NCBI GenBank assembly: GCA_029204225.1
Contig: CM055107.1
Coordinates: 7,964,472-8,028,471 of the forward strand
DNA: 64,000 bases
Direction: 5' to 3'
Origin: Diphasiastrum complanatum
Lineage: Eukaryota > Streptophyta > Lycopodiopsida > Lycopodiales > Lycopodiaceae
Positions within the stretch are counted from its first letter, which is position 1; each line of letters begins with the position of its first letter. Positions 36,805 to 47,929 of this stretch are shown in pieces. Both the position numbers and the translations under genes were made by a program. The notes beneath the pieces were generated by a model, which was given only the letters and a program-made list of their open reading frames with translations, was not told the DNA's origin and made no database searches.

Positions 36805-39010
36805 GATGTGGGATGGCAAAGAAGTATTTTACGACACCTTAGCAATTGAGTGCACTAGTATCTTTGAGACGTGTGACAATCTCACAGGTTGGTTTCACTT
36901 TATAACATTCGCAAGTGTTGCATTTCGATGCATGTAATTGATCTTGCTTTTTTCTTCTGATATGTTATTGTAAATAGGTGTTGTCAACTGTGGAGCTAAT
37001 TCATTTGAGAAGTACCTTGACTCAATGAAATAAATTGGCGGCCAAACGAGTAACTTGGAGGTGAGTTCCCTCTTCCTTTTCCTTATTAATGGTGGTTTTT
37101 TTTGTGGTCTACTTAAAATACATATAATTTGTAATCTTTGTTGAAAGTACAGGTATATCTTTTTCTTGAAGTCTAAAGAGATTGTCCAAGAAATGCCTAT
37201 TTTCATATCCATGTGGAATCAAATATCTTTGGCAAAAGAGCTTAGCATGTATTCCACCAGAGTTCATTTTAATCAAAAACCTGGCTTAAATGAATGGGAA
37301 GTGAAATATTGCCCATGGTGGATCGATTTCAAGGATGGTACATACCCTCATTCGGAGAGCAAACAGTACGAGCTTCCTGAGAAAGGGAGACTTGTTGTTG
37401 ATGACTCAGCTGATGATTCTCATGCAACACAGATGGCAAAGGTTTCAACGGTTGTTGCTGCTCCTGAAAAGCCATCTCTTGTGCCAAGCAAGAAACGTAG
37501 GAAAAGATTTGACAATGAAGTACAGAAGGATGAGGTATGTCTAGCTTGCATATAAGATATGTTACGTTAAGTTATAAACTGTTTTTCAATCCTAACCGTC
37601 TCTCCGTGTTCTCACAAGGTTGCTGCTCCTATCAATTTCTTAAAAAAACGCAAAGAAGAGTACGAGTTTGTTAGGGTTGAGAGTTTGGATGTGAATATAC
37701 AAAGCAATTCCTCGATCGATGTTATCGTCGCTGATGTTATTTTGCTGTGAGATAGTCTTGTCAAAGGAGAATCTGTTGGTACATATCGGGCCATGAAATA
37801 GTTCATGGTGAGCAATACCAATGGTAGAAGGCTGAGGGATGGAAAATCGAGCACATACGGAGCTAATCTCATAATAGTTGATTTACCTTCAGGTTATGTC
37901 GTTGAAGATGTGATTGACAGTGAGACCACTTGTGGAACAAGTGGTCAACAGATATCTTGGAGGCATGCCTGGATGTTTTCGTTGTAGTTTTGGACAACAA
38001 TGGATGGATAGTATTAATTGGTCCTTAGACACAAAGATTTCAGGTAGAGATCCAAATTGCTTGTCGCCTTGTTAGTGTTCATGTTCATAACACATTAAGA
38101 GAAGTGGAAAACTTCGGAAGAGGGGCACCGATGGACGAAATGTAAGTAGTTTGGAATGAAATACCTCCATTTACAATATTAAACATATAGTTAGCTATAA
38201 TATCTTTTTGATATTCCATTTTCTCAAGTTTTAATGCTTTCATGTGCAGATGCATTCCATGGATGTTTATATCTAGTCAAGGAAGGGTTGCATGCCTTAG
38301 TTTTATCAAGAGCGTGCTCGTGTAATCGATTCTAGCCCTTTTAGTCTTGATAATAATACTTGGAGCCACTAACTCCCTCGTTCGGAGTGGTCAAAAACTA
38401 AGGATGCCGCTAAGCCAATTCGGGGCAATGTGGAAAAAAGTGAGCATTTTATGTTGTTTCTTTTGTTCGCCATTGTCAGGAGGATGGCATTGTTCTAGAC
38501 CTTTTGGTTGGGATCGGCAATTCAATTCCTGCTGCACACAAACCAAATGTGCATTTGTTTGGGATGGACAAAGATGAGCAATGTGTTGCCTGGTTGAAAG
38601 AAAAAAGGGGTAGGTATTCTTACTCATGAGATCTATGATCAATTTTGTCACTTTGTTATATGTTGTGATTATTGGTAACTATCTTATTCTTATTTTATGT
38701 AGCACTAGGAATAGTAACCAGTGCTCCCAGTCAAGAGATTCATGAGAGCATTGTCGCTCCGGAGGTGGGATCAATGGCATTTAGGGTGCACTCTCCAGGA
38801 GATTAGTAAGTATGTATCATAATTGTCTTGTAGCTATTTTGTTTGGCATGTTTACTAAACGGTTTACATTTATTTAGTGTCTTACCTTGTTATGCAGAGT
38901 CCATGGCGAAGTCAATGATCAAGATATAAAATGTTGGCGAGGGTATAGGTCAAATGCAAAAGCCTTACAACAAATGCATTTATATCGATAATGAGGCAAT
39001 GGTTGTATCA
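36805..39010 (+). pseudogene. Decayed beta-class DNA methyltransferase-like gene
   Basis: Several coding blocks are separated by intron-like AT-rich stretches with GT-AG borders. Blocks in order: WDGKEVFYDTLAIECTSIFE (36808); VNCGANSFEKYLDS (36980); a 130-codon block ending in a basic tract (37166-37536) with CPWWIDFKDGTYPHSES; a block from 37618 with YGANLIIVDLPSGYVVEDVID, resembling motif IV (D/N-P-P-Y/W); after a frameshift, LEACLDVFVVVLDNNGWIVLIGP, like the strand that follows motif IV; then RSEWSKTKDAAKPIRGNVEKS, and EDGIVLDLLVGIGNSIPAAH...LFGMDKDEQCVAWLKEK, resembling the SAM-binding motif I (DxFxGxG) and the acidic motif II. The order IV before I is that of beta-class amino methyltransferases. 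Stops and frameshifts mean it is not functional. What it methylated is unknown. A family search is needed to confirm. Confidence 0.55.
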
Positions 39011-40540
39011 GAAGAGGAGTAGATGGCATGGCATGAACATGAATTATTATTTCTTGGCATGAAAACACGAGACACATGAACTATATTTGTTGGTTAATTT
39101 TTCGTACTAACTTCAGATGATTTACATCATATTTTATATATCTAAATTTGGTTGACATATTGCCCAATCTCATCCATCTTTTGGTCAAGTGTATGTGATG
39201 TTAGCTCAATTTCCTATATGGTAGATGCAAGAGAGTATGAAAGCTAGGTAAATCTACAACTTCCTCATGATGTAACCAAGTAACAATGGAATTAGTATGG
39301 CGTGAGATGAAGTGGCTACGAAAAAATAGGCAAGCCAAAGGGAATAGATCTAGGAAGATGCAAAGTGTAAAATAATTCAGATGACGACAAATCAGTAAGT
39401 CCCATTGTTCAAATCTTCCCTTTGGTAGCAACATATCTTCTAAATCTTCTTTCTCCTAAATGATGAGCATTATTTCCAATTTCTTGTTGCACATGTTTGA
39501 TTTGATAAATCTTCCACGCATGGTCCAATTTTTAGGCATGTGACATATCTTTTTATGTGTATGATGAGTCCAAAAACGAAACAAATTTGTAGATATCATT
39601 AGGCACACAGGGAAGATTCAAAATCCAATTAATTTTTGAGATAAATTTTCATATCAAAATAGGCTGCTTTCAAAGCTAACACCCCAATTGTTGGCATAGT
39701 CTCTAACAAATAAAACCTATCAATCTTGTAATTCATTCATCATGTAATCTACTTAGTCCACTGCAGCATCAACAAAAAACCTCAAAATGGGTAGAAAATG
39801 GAGGTCAATGACATGTATTATTTTCAATACAATGAAAAAGCCCACTACAACATCCAAAAACCTTCAAACTGGATGCTCCTTGACAATGGAGAAGTGCTAT
39901 TCTAATTCCATAAAATTTCTCTTCTACCATAGAAATTACAAAAGATAAGGGACATCAAATTGTATCTAATCAGGCTAAGACAACATGAATTGGGTATGTG
40001 ACAACCAAAGCTACCAAAAAGCTACAAAACCGAGCCTTCTTCCTTTTCAAATAAGCTAGTGCATTTGCCGCCACTTCCCATCACCAATAGTCCCCACATG
40101 AACACAAGCCATCCTTTAAATATGGAAGTGATTCTATTCACTGCAATGATTTCACGTCTGAGAATTTCAAAGATAACCTTGGTGCCATTGTTAGAGCACA
40201 CCTGAAAGTTTTTCTTGAGGTGGATAGGTGTTTCATGGGGCGTGCTGATGAGCCCAAAGCAATGGCCATCATCTCACTGTGTTCAGTCAAAGCATTTTGC
40301 TTCTCCTCATCCTCCATATCATGCAGCACAGTCTTCAAACCATGCCTACACCCTACCTTATGAACCCCAACAATCTATCCAATTCGGTCCAATCTCCTAG
40401 CTTTTGGATGATGCCTACAACAAAAGTGTCAACTTCAATCCAGCTTCACCCAGGTAATGTTTTCACACCTACATAATTTCTTTCCTTAAGTTTGTATCCC
40501 AATTGTCCTGCCAACTAACATATAGGAAATTGAGCTAATA
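39011..40540. other. No gene seen
   Basis: AT-rich DNA, probably decayed repeats. Short ORFs on both strands have no family features. Confidence 0.5.
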
Positions 40541-42291
40541 TCACATACACTTAACCAACAAAAGAATTTTTGGACATACAAAAATATTCAAATTTGATAG
40601 CACACCAGAAGCAAGTCTACTACACAAGTAGTTTGTACATAATAAAGCTTCGCCCCAAAACCTTTTAGGCAAGCATGCATCCAACCTCATAGACTTAGCA
40701 CATTCACATAATGTCCTATTTCTCCTCTCGGCCACTCCATTTTGCTGAGGGGAATATGCACATCATAGTGGCTTCATCAATGCTAGGTGTGCTAGAAAAA
40801 TGTATATCAGAATGAATCAATTATAGAGGAGATGATTTCCTTGTGAGAGACTTTGAAAAAGAAAGCTTAAGCACAAGACCTGCATACAAAATCCACCTTT
40901 TCCAAGATTTTAGGTATTCCAAGAGCTATCTCAACCTTGCCATAGTTTCCAATGACTTGAAATTGACATGTCCAAGCCTTTTATGCCAAATCTCCACTTG
41001 TGAAAATTTTTCCTTGGCACTAATCACAAGATTACAAGACATAACACTTGCATTTAACTTGAAAAGTCTTCGATGCCTCACTCCAAAAGCCATAGCCTTA
41101 CCATATTTTTGATCTTATAAGAATTTGCATCAAAGTCTACCACCAAACCAACACTCAACGAATTCTTTGTAATAGAAGGCACATACAAAACTCCATCAAG
41201 TTTACTTTTCTTAGAAAATCCAATGCAAATGGGGATAGAACCCACCCCTTCAACCTTGCATTCAAAATCATTAGCTGTGAAGATAGATCTACTAGCATCA
41301 AGAGAAGAAAGTTGAGAAAAGTACTCTTTATGGCTAGTCAAGTGGGAACAAGCCCCACTCTCTATCCACCATGGATCTTCACCTCTTAGACCTGATGATG
41401 ATGCCAAAAACATAATCAATAATCCTTCATGCTCCTCGGCCTCTTGATCAACAACATTTGCTTGGTTATATTGTGCATTCTTCTCTTAGAAACATCCAAA
41501 TGCATATTGGCCCATCTTGCCACAACAAAAGCATTTGATCTTGTTTATATCCTTCGTAGTCTTGCCTTTGCATGAGGATTGAGTTGAGGATGTGTCTCCA
41601 CCTTCCTTGGGATGATCCTTGATACTCCTCTTTGCCTTGACTTTTCCCTTGCCTTTGATGAACATAGCCTTGTCTCTATCATCCTGAATCTGCATGCTCC
41701 CAAGCATGTGAAGCATGTAGGCCTTCCTGGAATCCTTAGCCACCAGAACTTCTTGTAAGTATTCAATGCTAGGAAGATTACCCAACTGGAGTAGGATTCA
41801 ATAAGATTAGCATAATCATTATCTAATCCATTCGTGATAATTTGGACAAGTTCACTCTCCTTTATGCCATGACCGATGCAAGACAACTCTCTATTCAAGT
41901 CTTTGACTCTTAGAACAAAAGATTGTGCACTCTCTCCTCTCCTTTGGAAAGATTGAAGGATCTGATTTCTAAGCGTCAATACTCTTGTGGTGTTCTTAGA
42001 CTCATAAATAGATTGAAGGATATCCCATGCCTCTTGTGCAAAAGTACAACCACCTACTTCTTTAAGGAACTCATTAGAGACATTCATTTTCAAACAATGT
42101 AAGGCAATTTTAGACCTCTTCTTGAACCTGGATAACTCTTGTGGATTTTGAGTCTCCTCCTCATTATCCAACACTATATCCATAAGATCTTGGAGTACTA
42201 AAATAGTCTCCATCCTTATTTTCCACAAAGAATAATTTGAAGAATTAAGTCTTTCAAAAACTTCCAACAAATAGACTCCAATTGAAGCCAT
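40541..42291 (-). pseudogene. Copia gag-protease-integrase fragment
   Basis: On the minus strand: gag from 42291 (MASIGVYLLEVFERLNSSNY, NSSNYSLWKIRMETIL, RVLTLRNQILQSF), a zinc knuckle (CFCCGKMGQYAFGC; the usual His is Tyr), protease DPWWIESGACSHLTSHKEYFS (the usual DSG reads ESG, so inactive), pre-integrase WHKRLGH-like residues near 40980, and integrase AERRNRTLCECAKSM with FWGEAL to 40541. RT and RNase H are missing. Frameshifts occur near 41790, 41480 and 40840. It is closely related to the intact element at 49189-55608. Confidence 0.9.
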
Positions 42292-43254
42292 AGCAAAAAT
42301 ATTTGTGGTACAATAAGTTCACACGTGTGAATGATGATAAGAAGTGAGCTTACTAGTTTTTGAACCCTTATAGTGATATACACAAAGTATTAGCAAGATC
42401 TTGATCACTATCTAGATCACTTTCCTCACCAATGTCAAAAATACTTGAAAAATTGACCTTGCCCATTTCACTATGAATAAGCACTTTTAGTGATGAGTTA
42501 AGAATCCTCTTTCTTAGATCCAAAAACTTCTTAAGACTCAAAAAAGGCCTAAATCACTCTTATTCTAAGAGTTGTAAAGGATCAAAAGAGATTTGAAACA
42601 AAACTATGTCACAATTTTTCAATCTATTGACAATTTTGAGAGAATCAAGATCAAACTTGGGTTTGACATAAGGTATGAATGATCTGAAACTTTATGACAC
42701 AAAGTCAAGTGCTCTAGGGACACAAATAGACCCTCTAAGTATTGGATTATTCTACTATCGGAGTGACTCATCCGAATAATTGATCCTTAATCTACATCCA
42801 TTCATTTATCCAGTAGTTTTATTTGTGTTTCTACACATTTTGCAGAAATACTTAGGAATCACTCAATAGGTGGCTCCAACATATCGAATAGCATCTGACA
42901 TATCAATGAAGATGACAGAAGTCGAAGGAGTCGGACATGTCAAAAAATGACAGTTACTATTCTGCCTAAAGACTTGTCCTAACTACTTTGCAAGTAAATT
43001 TTTGAAAAGTCCTAACTAGATGGATGACAACGCATTACAGCCAACTGGCAATTGCGATTGTGACCTAATTAGCCGTTGTACTGGATAGGCTTAAATTGCT
43101 TTAGTATAAATACTTGATTATCAAAGACTTCTATAGCTCTCTAGTTCAGTTTTATTTTAGAGTTCTATTAGAATATTGTTATTTGTGTTTATTGCTTATC
43201 AACGAAAGTGCATCAGACAGAGTTTTTCAGTAACTCAGAGATAGCCTAGAGTAC
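42292..43254. other. AT-rich, no gene; G-box palindrome
   Basis: Upstream side of the Copia gag. It contains CACACGTGTG at 42320-42329. It is probably untranslated leader or LTR of that element; no primer site was found. Confidence 0.45.
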
Positions 43255-43412
43255 GTGGTTTCATCCGTTATTGTTTTGTGCTCTCATCATTTGATTTGTA
43301 CATGCTACTTACTGAATCAATCAATCTTCTTATTGTGTTCAATATCATGTCAGAATGTATGTTTCTCTGTAATTTTTTGTAACTGATAAATCTCTTATTG
43401 TTTCGTCTGATC
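43255..43412 (+). repeat. Dispersed repeat, inverted partner at 5838-5995
   Basis: About 150 bp match the reverse complement of 5838-5995, e.g. catgctacttactgaatcaat and tatcatgtcagaatgtatg. Likely end of an LTR, abutting the next LTR at 43417. Confidence 0.75.
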
Positions 43413-43416
43413 TGTG

Positions 43417-43865
43417 TGTTGGAAGTATTTCTAGTGTGTGCGGTGGCTAAATCTACTTACAAGTGTAGTATAGAGATGTAGAGATTCGTCCACTTTTTAA
43501 GTTTCTACAACAAGCTTCAACGGAAATACGAAAAGAATCAACAGGGATGAGAGCAGTAAGGCTTACCCAACTAGTGTCCGAAACGGAAATAAAGCTAATT
43601 AGAAACAACAATAAAAATCCTTGCTAAGGCAAACCCAGCTAGCAAGATTGCTAAACTAAGACCTAGATTAACACCCAGAGGGTTTGAAAGATAAGGTGTG
43701 GCTAACTAAATAAACCAATAAAAACATGCCACAATAAGCTAATGAAAGGAGGCAAAAGGAGGCTCGAGCACCTTCCCTCAAGCTATGCACCTTCCAATGG
43801 GAACACAAAGAAATAGAATGATAATCTCAATAGAGAGAACATGATGACCAAAAAAAAGAGAATTG
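43417..43865 (-). repeat. Truncated LTR, same family as 34775-35768
   Basis: Minus-strand sequence matches the end portion of the LTR at 34775-35768, including the terminal TGTTGGAAGTATTTC (here on the plus strand), aaatctacttacaagtgtag, and cttccctcaagctatgcacctt. It breaks off near 43865 into AT-rich DNA. Confidence 0.75.
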
Positions 43866-45060
43866 ACTTGAAGACCTCTTTTTTATAGATTTTTAATTTT
43901 TTTTAAAAGTACTCAAATTTAAAATGCTTCAAATAAATAGATTGTAATGTTAAGAAAATGTTATATTTTGCAAAAAAAATAATTCAGGCTACAAAAATTT
44001 GGTCAATAGATTTTCGTAAATAGCTTAAAATTAGCTTATATTGAATAATAATACTATTTAAAATAAAATCATTAGATACACAACCACTAAAATACCTAAA
44101 AAATATTTTTTGCTTACTTAAAACAAAAGTTATAGTTTTTTTTTTTTTGGAATTTTAAAAGTTTTCTAAATTACAATTCTTGTATCGAAAAAAATATTTT
44201 CTAAATTATATTAAAAAATTGAATCAATATTTTTGAAATTTTTTACTTACACCCATGTAAGTTTATTAAAAATTTAAACATTAAATAAACGCAAATAAAA
44301 TTACTATACAATAATCGAGATTAAATGATTTGTGAAAATATTTAAATCACCCTGAAAAAAATCTAAAAACTCTTTTTATTTCTTATAATTTCTAGCAATA
44401 TTTTTTTTACAAAAAATATTATAAAAACACATCTAAAATTAAAATATTGTAAACTCGACAATTTTAATTTTTGGTAATAATTATCAATGTTAAAATTTTT
44501 AAAATACTTCAAATTCTAAATTTTAAATCGTTAAAAAACATATTTAAGAATATTAAATCAATTAAAAAGAATTCAAAACACAATATATGAAAAAATATAA
44601 ACGCAATTATTCTTTAAAACAAAAGAGAATTTTTTATTCCCAAAAATCATCGAGGTCATTTACATATTTTTCTTTTGTTTTTTCTTGAGTAGCCACTGTA
44701 CTTTCAAGTGGCACCTCTTCTTCAATTTCCTCGACTATAGTTACTATATTGTAATCTTGAACCAAGACATCAGCACATTCTCTTGTGTCGCCTACTTTTC
44801 TGCTAGTAAGAGACTAAGGTTCCTTGGACAAGGAAATTATTGTATCCTCGCTGTCTAAAATCTTTCCCACCTCAGATAATTCATCTGGCAAAACTGAAAG
44901 AGATTTCATTCTCATTTTTATAAAATCAACTAAATTAGTATCTAAATCTACTACAACAGCATGTCTGCTCGTAGTGCCGCTAAATAAATCTAAAACCCAA
45001 TCAACTGGGTGAGAAAAAATATCAATTAAGTGAATATCAAGTGAGTTGCAAGTGAAAATG
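43866..45060. other. Very AT-rich, no gene seen
   Basis: 43880-44640 is extremely AT-rich with poly-A/poly-T runs. No repeat boundary or ORF with family features. The ORF 44824-45012 is not convincing. Confidence 0.6.
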
Positions 45061-46440
45061 CATTCTCTTAGAAGCTAGTGAGCGGTTAAATTCTACAAAC
45101 TACTCAATATGGAAAGTGAGGATTGAGTCACTCTTAGTGCTCCAAGATCTCTATGATCTTGTCCTAGATGAAGAGGATGAACCTCTACGTGGACGCAATA
45201 CTAGCACTACATTGTGTGAAAATGAACGTTAGTAATGATCTTGTCAAGGAAGTTACCACTTGCACTTTAGCCAAGGAAGCTTGAAATTCTTTAAAAGCTA
45301 TATATGAATCCAACAAAACTTCATGAGTGCTTATGCTAAAAAACCAAGTCTTGCAAAGCATGAGGAGAAGTGATGAAAGTTCACAAGAATATTGCTAAGA
45401 ATCAAATGTCTTTACAAGGAACTTGCTTCAATAGGAGATAAGATTCGTGATAATGAACTTGTTCAAGTGATCCTAAATGGACTTAGAGATGAGTACTTCA
45501 ACTTGGTCCAAATTTTTTCCATTCAAGGTAGTCTACCTTCTATTGACAAGCTACATAGTGTGCTTGTGGCTGAGGAGTGTAGAGTCCTGCACTTGAGTGA
45601 TCTCCTCCTTTGCCATGTTCACACTCTCAATATCAACATTAGCATCCAACTTAAACAATCTTCCATGTTTAAATCTCTTTGCTATGCAATTATCACTCTT
45701 CAAAATGGAACAAGCACAATGTTTGAAGTGAATATCCAAACCATTATCCATAAGTTGACCAACACTTACCAAATTTTTGGTGATTGATGGTACATAAAGA
45801 ACATTGTCTAGGTCCATTCTTTTAGAAGATCCTAGACACAAAGGGATGGTTCCAACACCATCTATTCTACATTCTTGATCACTTGATGTAAATATGGACT
45901 TTTTAGCACCATTAAAAGAAAGTAGAGTTGAGAAATAGTCCTTTTGGTATGGCATGTGGGAGCTAGCCCCACTATCAATCTACCATGATTCTCTTGAATT
46001 GCTTTTATTTGTTGGTGAGGATGTAGATGCCATCAAGGATGAGTCTCCTTCGTCCTCCTCCTCTTCAGTGTGGAAGGTTTCCTTGTTTGCTCTCCTCTTG
46101 TGCATGTTGCCTCTTATAACATTCGGATGCAAAATGCCCCTTCTTTCCACAAAAGAAGCATTTAACCTTGGACTTACCTCTCTTGCCCTTTGCCTTTGAG
46201 CTTTTTGCTTGATCCTCCTCCCTAGAATCCTTGCTTTGGTTCTTTGTTTTGCCTTTTCTACCTTGTCAAAGTGTGATATTGCTAGGATTGAGGAGGAGCA
46301 TCAAAGAGATGAAGATCTTGATGATCAACCTCAAAATCCGAGAGCTCCAAGAAGGTCCTCAAGGACAAAAGCCAAGTCATAAAAGTTCATGCCAACTCTT
46401 CACTCAAGTGTGCACTTTGCAAGAGTGAGAAGCGATGGAG
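45061..46440. pseudogene. Rearranged Copia gag-pol mosaic with inverted segment
   Basis: 45061-45585 (+) is gag: LEASERLNSTNYSIWKVRIESLL, then RDNELVQVILNGLRDEYFNLVQ and the SIDKLHSVLVAEE segment. From about 45590 to 46260 the coding sense switches to minus: protease-flanking region with FSTLLSFNGAKKS, VLYVPSITKNLVSVGQLMD, and a zinc knuckle CFFCGKKGHFASEC. From about 46265 (+) the frame reads EEEHQRDEDLDDQPQNPRAPRRSSRTKAKS, the linker between integrase and RT. So an inverted block sits between two plus-strand blocks of the same family. Confidence 0.8.
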
Positions 46441-46921
46441 AAGCTACTGTCTTTTAGATAGTGTTAGAAGACTTGAAGTTTTGGTGTTGATTAAGCAATT
46501 TCATTGGATAACTATTTTTGTAATAGTTTGAAAAATGGTGTAAGAAAGTCAATACTATATAATGTAATGTACTTGAAATTCTTTGAGTCCACATGCTTTA
46601 TGCATGATCATTTCAATGTAAGGACCAAAGATTATCCTACTTCAATGAAAGAAATAATGGTAGTTTTTTGCTCTTTAAGTAGACATTGTAGAGTCTACAT
46701 TTTGTTCCACCAAAGAAGTTGTCAATGGTAAAATATGATCTTTCATGAGTGGAAGACTTGCAAACTTGAAGGAGCATCTTTGGATCAACACCTTATTCAA
46801 CTCATTGATGGAGAGGAGCTGAGCCAAGTACAAGGAAAAGGTGAAAGGCCGAGAATTCCAAGAAGACCTTCAAATTCTAAAGTGGGGTTAAGTTTATTGG
46901 CAAAGGAAGGAAAAGTGAGGA
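46441..46921. other. No clear gene
   Basis: Continuation of degraded retroelement sequence in plus sense. No convincing motif. Confidence 0.4.
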
Positions 46922-47023
46922 GATGGAAATCCAAACATTGGTAGGATAGAACGGAATGCTCCGATACCAATTGATGGAAATCCGAACATTGATAGGATAG
47001 AACATACTGCTCTAATACCGATG
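46922..47023. repeat. 51-bp tandem duplication at a primer-site remnant
   Basis: Unit starting 'gatggaaatccraacattg' occurs at 46922 and 46973. Each ends in a variant of GCTCTGATACC (gctccgatacc, gctctaatacc), the complement of the iMet primer site, so an old LTR/primer-site junction appears duplicated. Confidence 0.7.
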
Positions 47024-47153
47024 TTGGGAAGATCGGAAATGAGAGGAAGAAGGAACAGTGTGGAACAACTCCCGAATCGATGTGTAGGACCGGTTAAAAA
47101 CAAATGCGTGTTCAGATGCTAGTTTGATCACATCCACCGAAGAGTGTTGGAGA

Positions 47154-47495
47154 TGTGAAAAGTTTTTACAACTTGGTGTATGTGGTCGGGCTAGGGATTG
47201 TGGGCTAGGGATCGAACCTAGGACCTCCCCCATTCCGGTGGGGTGCTCTACCACTGAGCTATCCATCCTTTTGTGTTCCTAGAGTGTTGTGCAAGGGCTA
47301 TATCCTTGACACTTTCTAACACTCCCCCTCAAGGCATAGCCTTTTTTAGCCACCGATCGCCTAGACCACACCCACAACCATGGCTCTGATACCACTGGTG
47401 AAAAGTTTTTACACTTGATGTGTGTGGTTGGATTGAGCCTAGGACCTGAACCTAGGATCTCCCCCATTCTGGTGGGGTGCTCTACCACTGAGCTA
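47154..47495 (-). mobile_element. TRIM retroelement with tRNA-like LTR, copy 1 (truncated)
   Basis: LTR 47154-47321 (168 bp; TGTGAAAAG...CTTTCTAACA on the plus strand). Internal region 47322-47394 is only 73 bp: complement of a polypurine tract (ctccccctcaaggc) at one end and complement of the iMet primer site (gctctgatacca, 47383-47394) at the other. The second LTR begins at 47396 after one spacer base and is cut off near 47495, where a ~374-bp segment including 5' flank (gatcacatccaycgaagagtgttggaga) starts again. The element reads in minus sense. No protein is encoded. Confidence 0.85.
47204..47268 (-). promoter_or_regulatory. tRNA-like Pol III promoter inside the TRIM LTR
   Basis: The minus strand forms a clean D-arm (GCTC-AGTGGTA-GAGC), an anticodon-like stem (CCCC/GGGG) and a perfect 5-bp T-arm (CTAGG-TTCGATC-CCTAG). 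A box TAGCTCAGTGG and B box GGTTCGATCCC fit the Pol III consensus. The acceptor ends do not pair, so it is a tRNA-derived promoter rather than a tRNA gene. Confidence 0.75.
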
Positions 47496-47527
47496 GATTG
47501 ATCACATCCATCGAAGAGTGTTGGAGA

Positions 47528-47929
47528 TGTGAAAAGTTTTTACAACTTGGTGTATGTGGTCGGGCTAGGGATTGTGGGCTAGGGATCGAACCTAGGACCT
47601 CCCCCATTCCGGTGGGGTGCTCTACTACTGAGCTATCCATCCTTTTGTGTTCCTAGAGTGTTGTGCAAGGGCTATATCCTTGACACTTTCTAACACTCCC
47701 CCTCAAGGCCTAGCCTTTTTTAGCCACCGATCGCCTAGACCACACCCACAACCATGGCTCTGATACCACTGGTGAAAAGTTTTTACACTTGGTGTGTGTG
47801 GCTGGATTGAGCCTAGGACCTGAACCTAGGATCTCCCCCATTCTGGTGGGGTGCTCTACCACTGAGCTACCTGTCCCTTTGTAATCCTAGAGTGTTGTGC
47901 AAGGGCTATAGCCTTGACACTTTCTAATA
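47528..47929 (-). mobile_element. TRIM retroelement with tRNA-like LTR, copy 2 (complete)
   Basis: LTR 47528-47695 (168 bp), internal region 47696-47768 (73 bp, polypurine tract and iMet primer site only), LTR 47770-47929 (160 bp, final CA reading TA). The 5-bp target duplication GGAGA lies at 47523-47527 and 47930-47934, so this is a bona fide insertion. Both LTRs carry the tRNA-like segment (47579-47640 and 47810-47876); in the second the B box reads GGTTCAGGTCC. Total about 402 bp, no coding capacity, so replication would depend on another element's proteins. Confidence 0.9.

Noticed and set aside
47204-47268. Functional tRNA gene
   Set aside because: Acceptor strands do not pair and the copies sit at fixed places in LTRs.
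46894-47488. ORFs on the minus strand over the TRIM
   Set aside because: They follow the LTR and tRNA-like sequence in duplicate and encode nothing recognisable.
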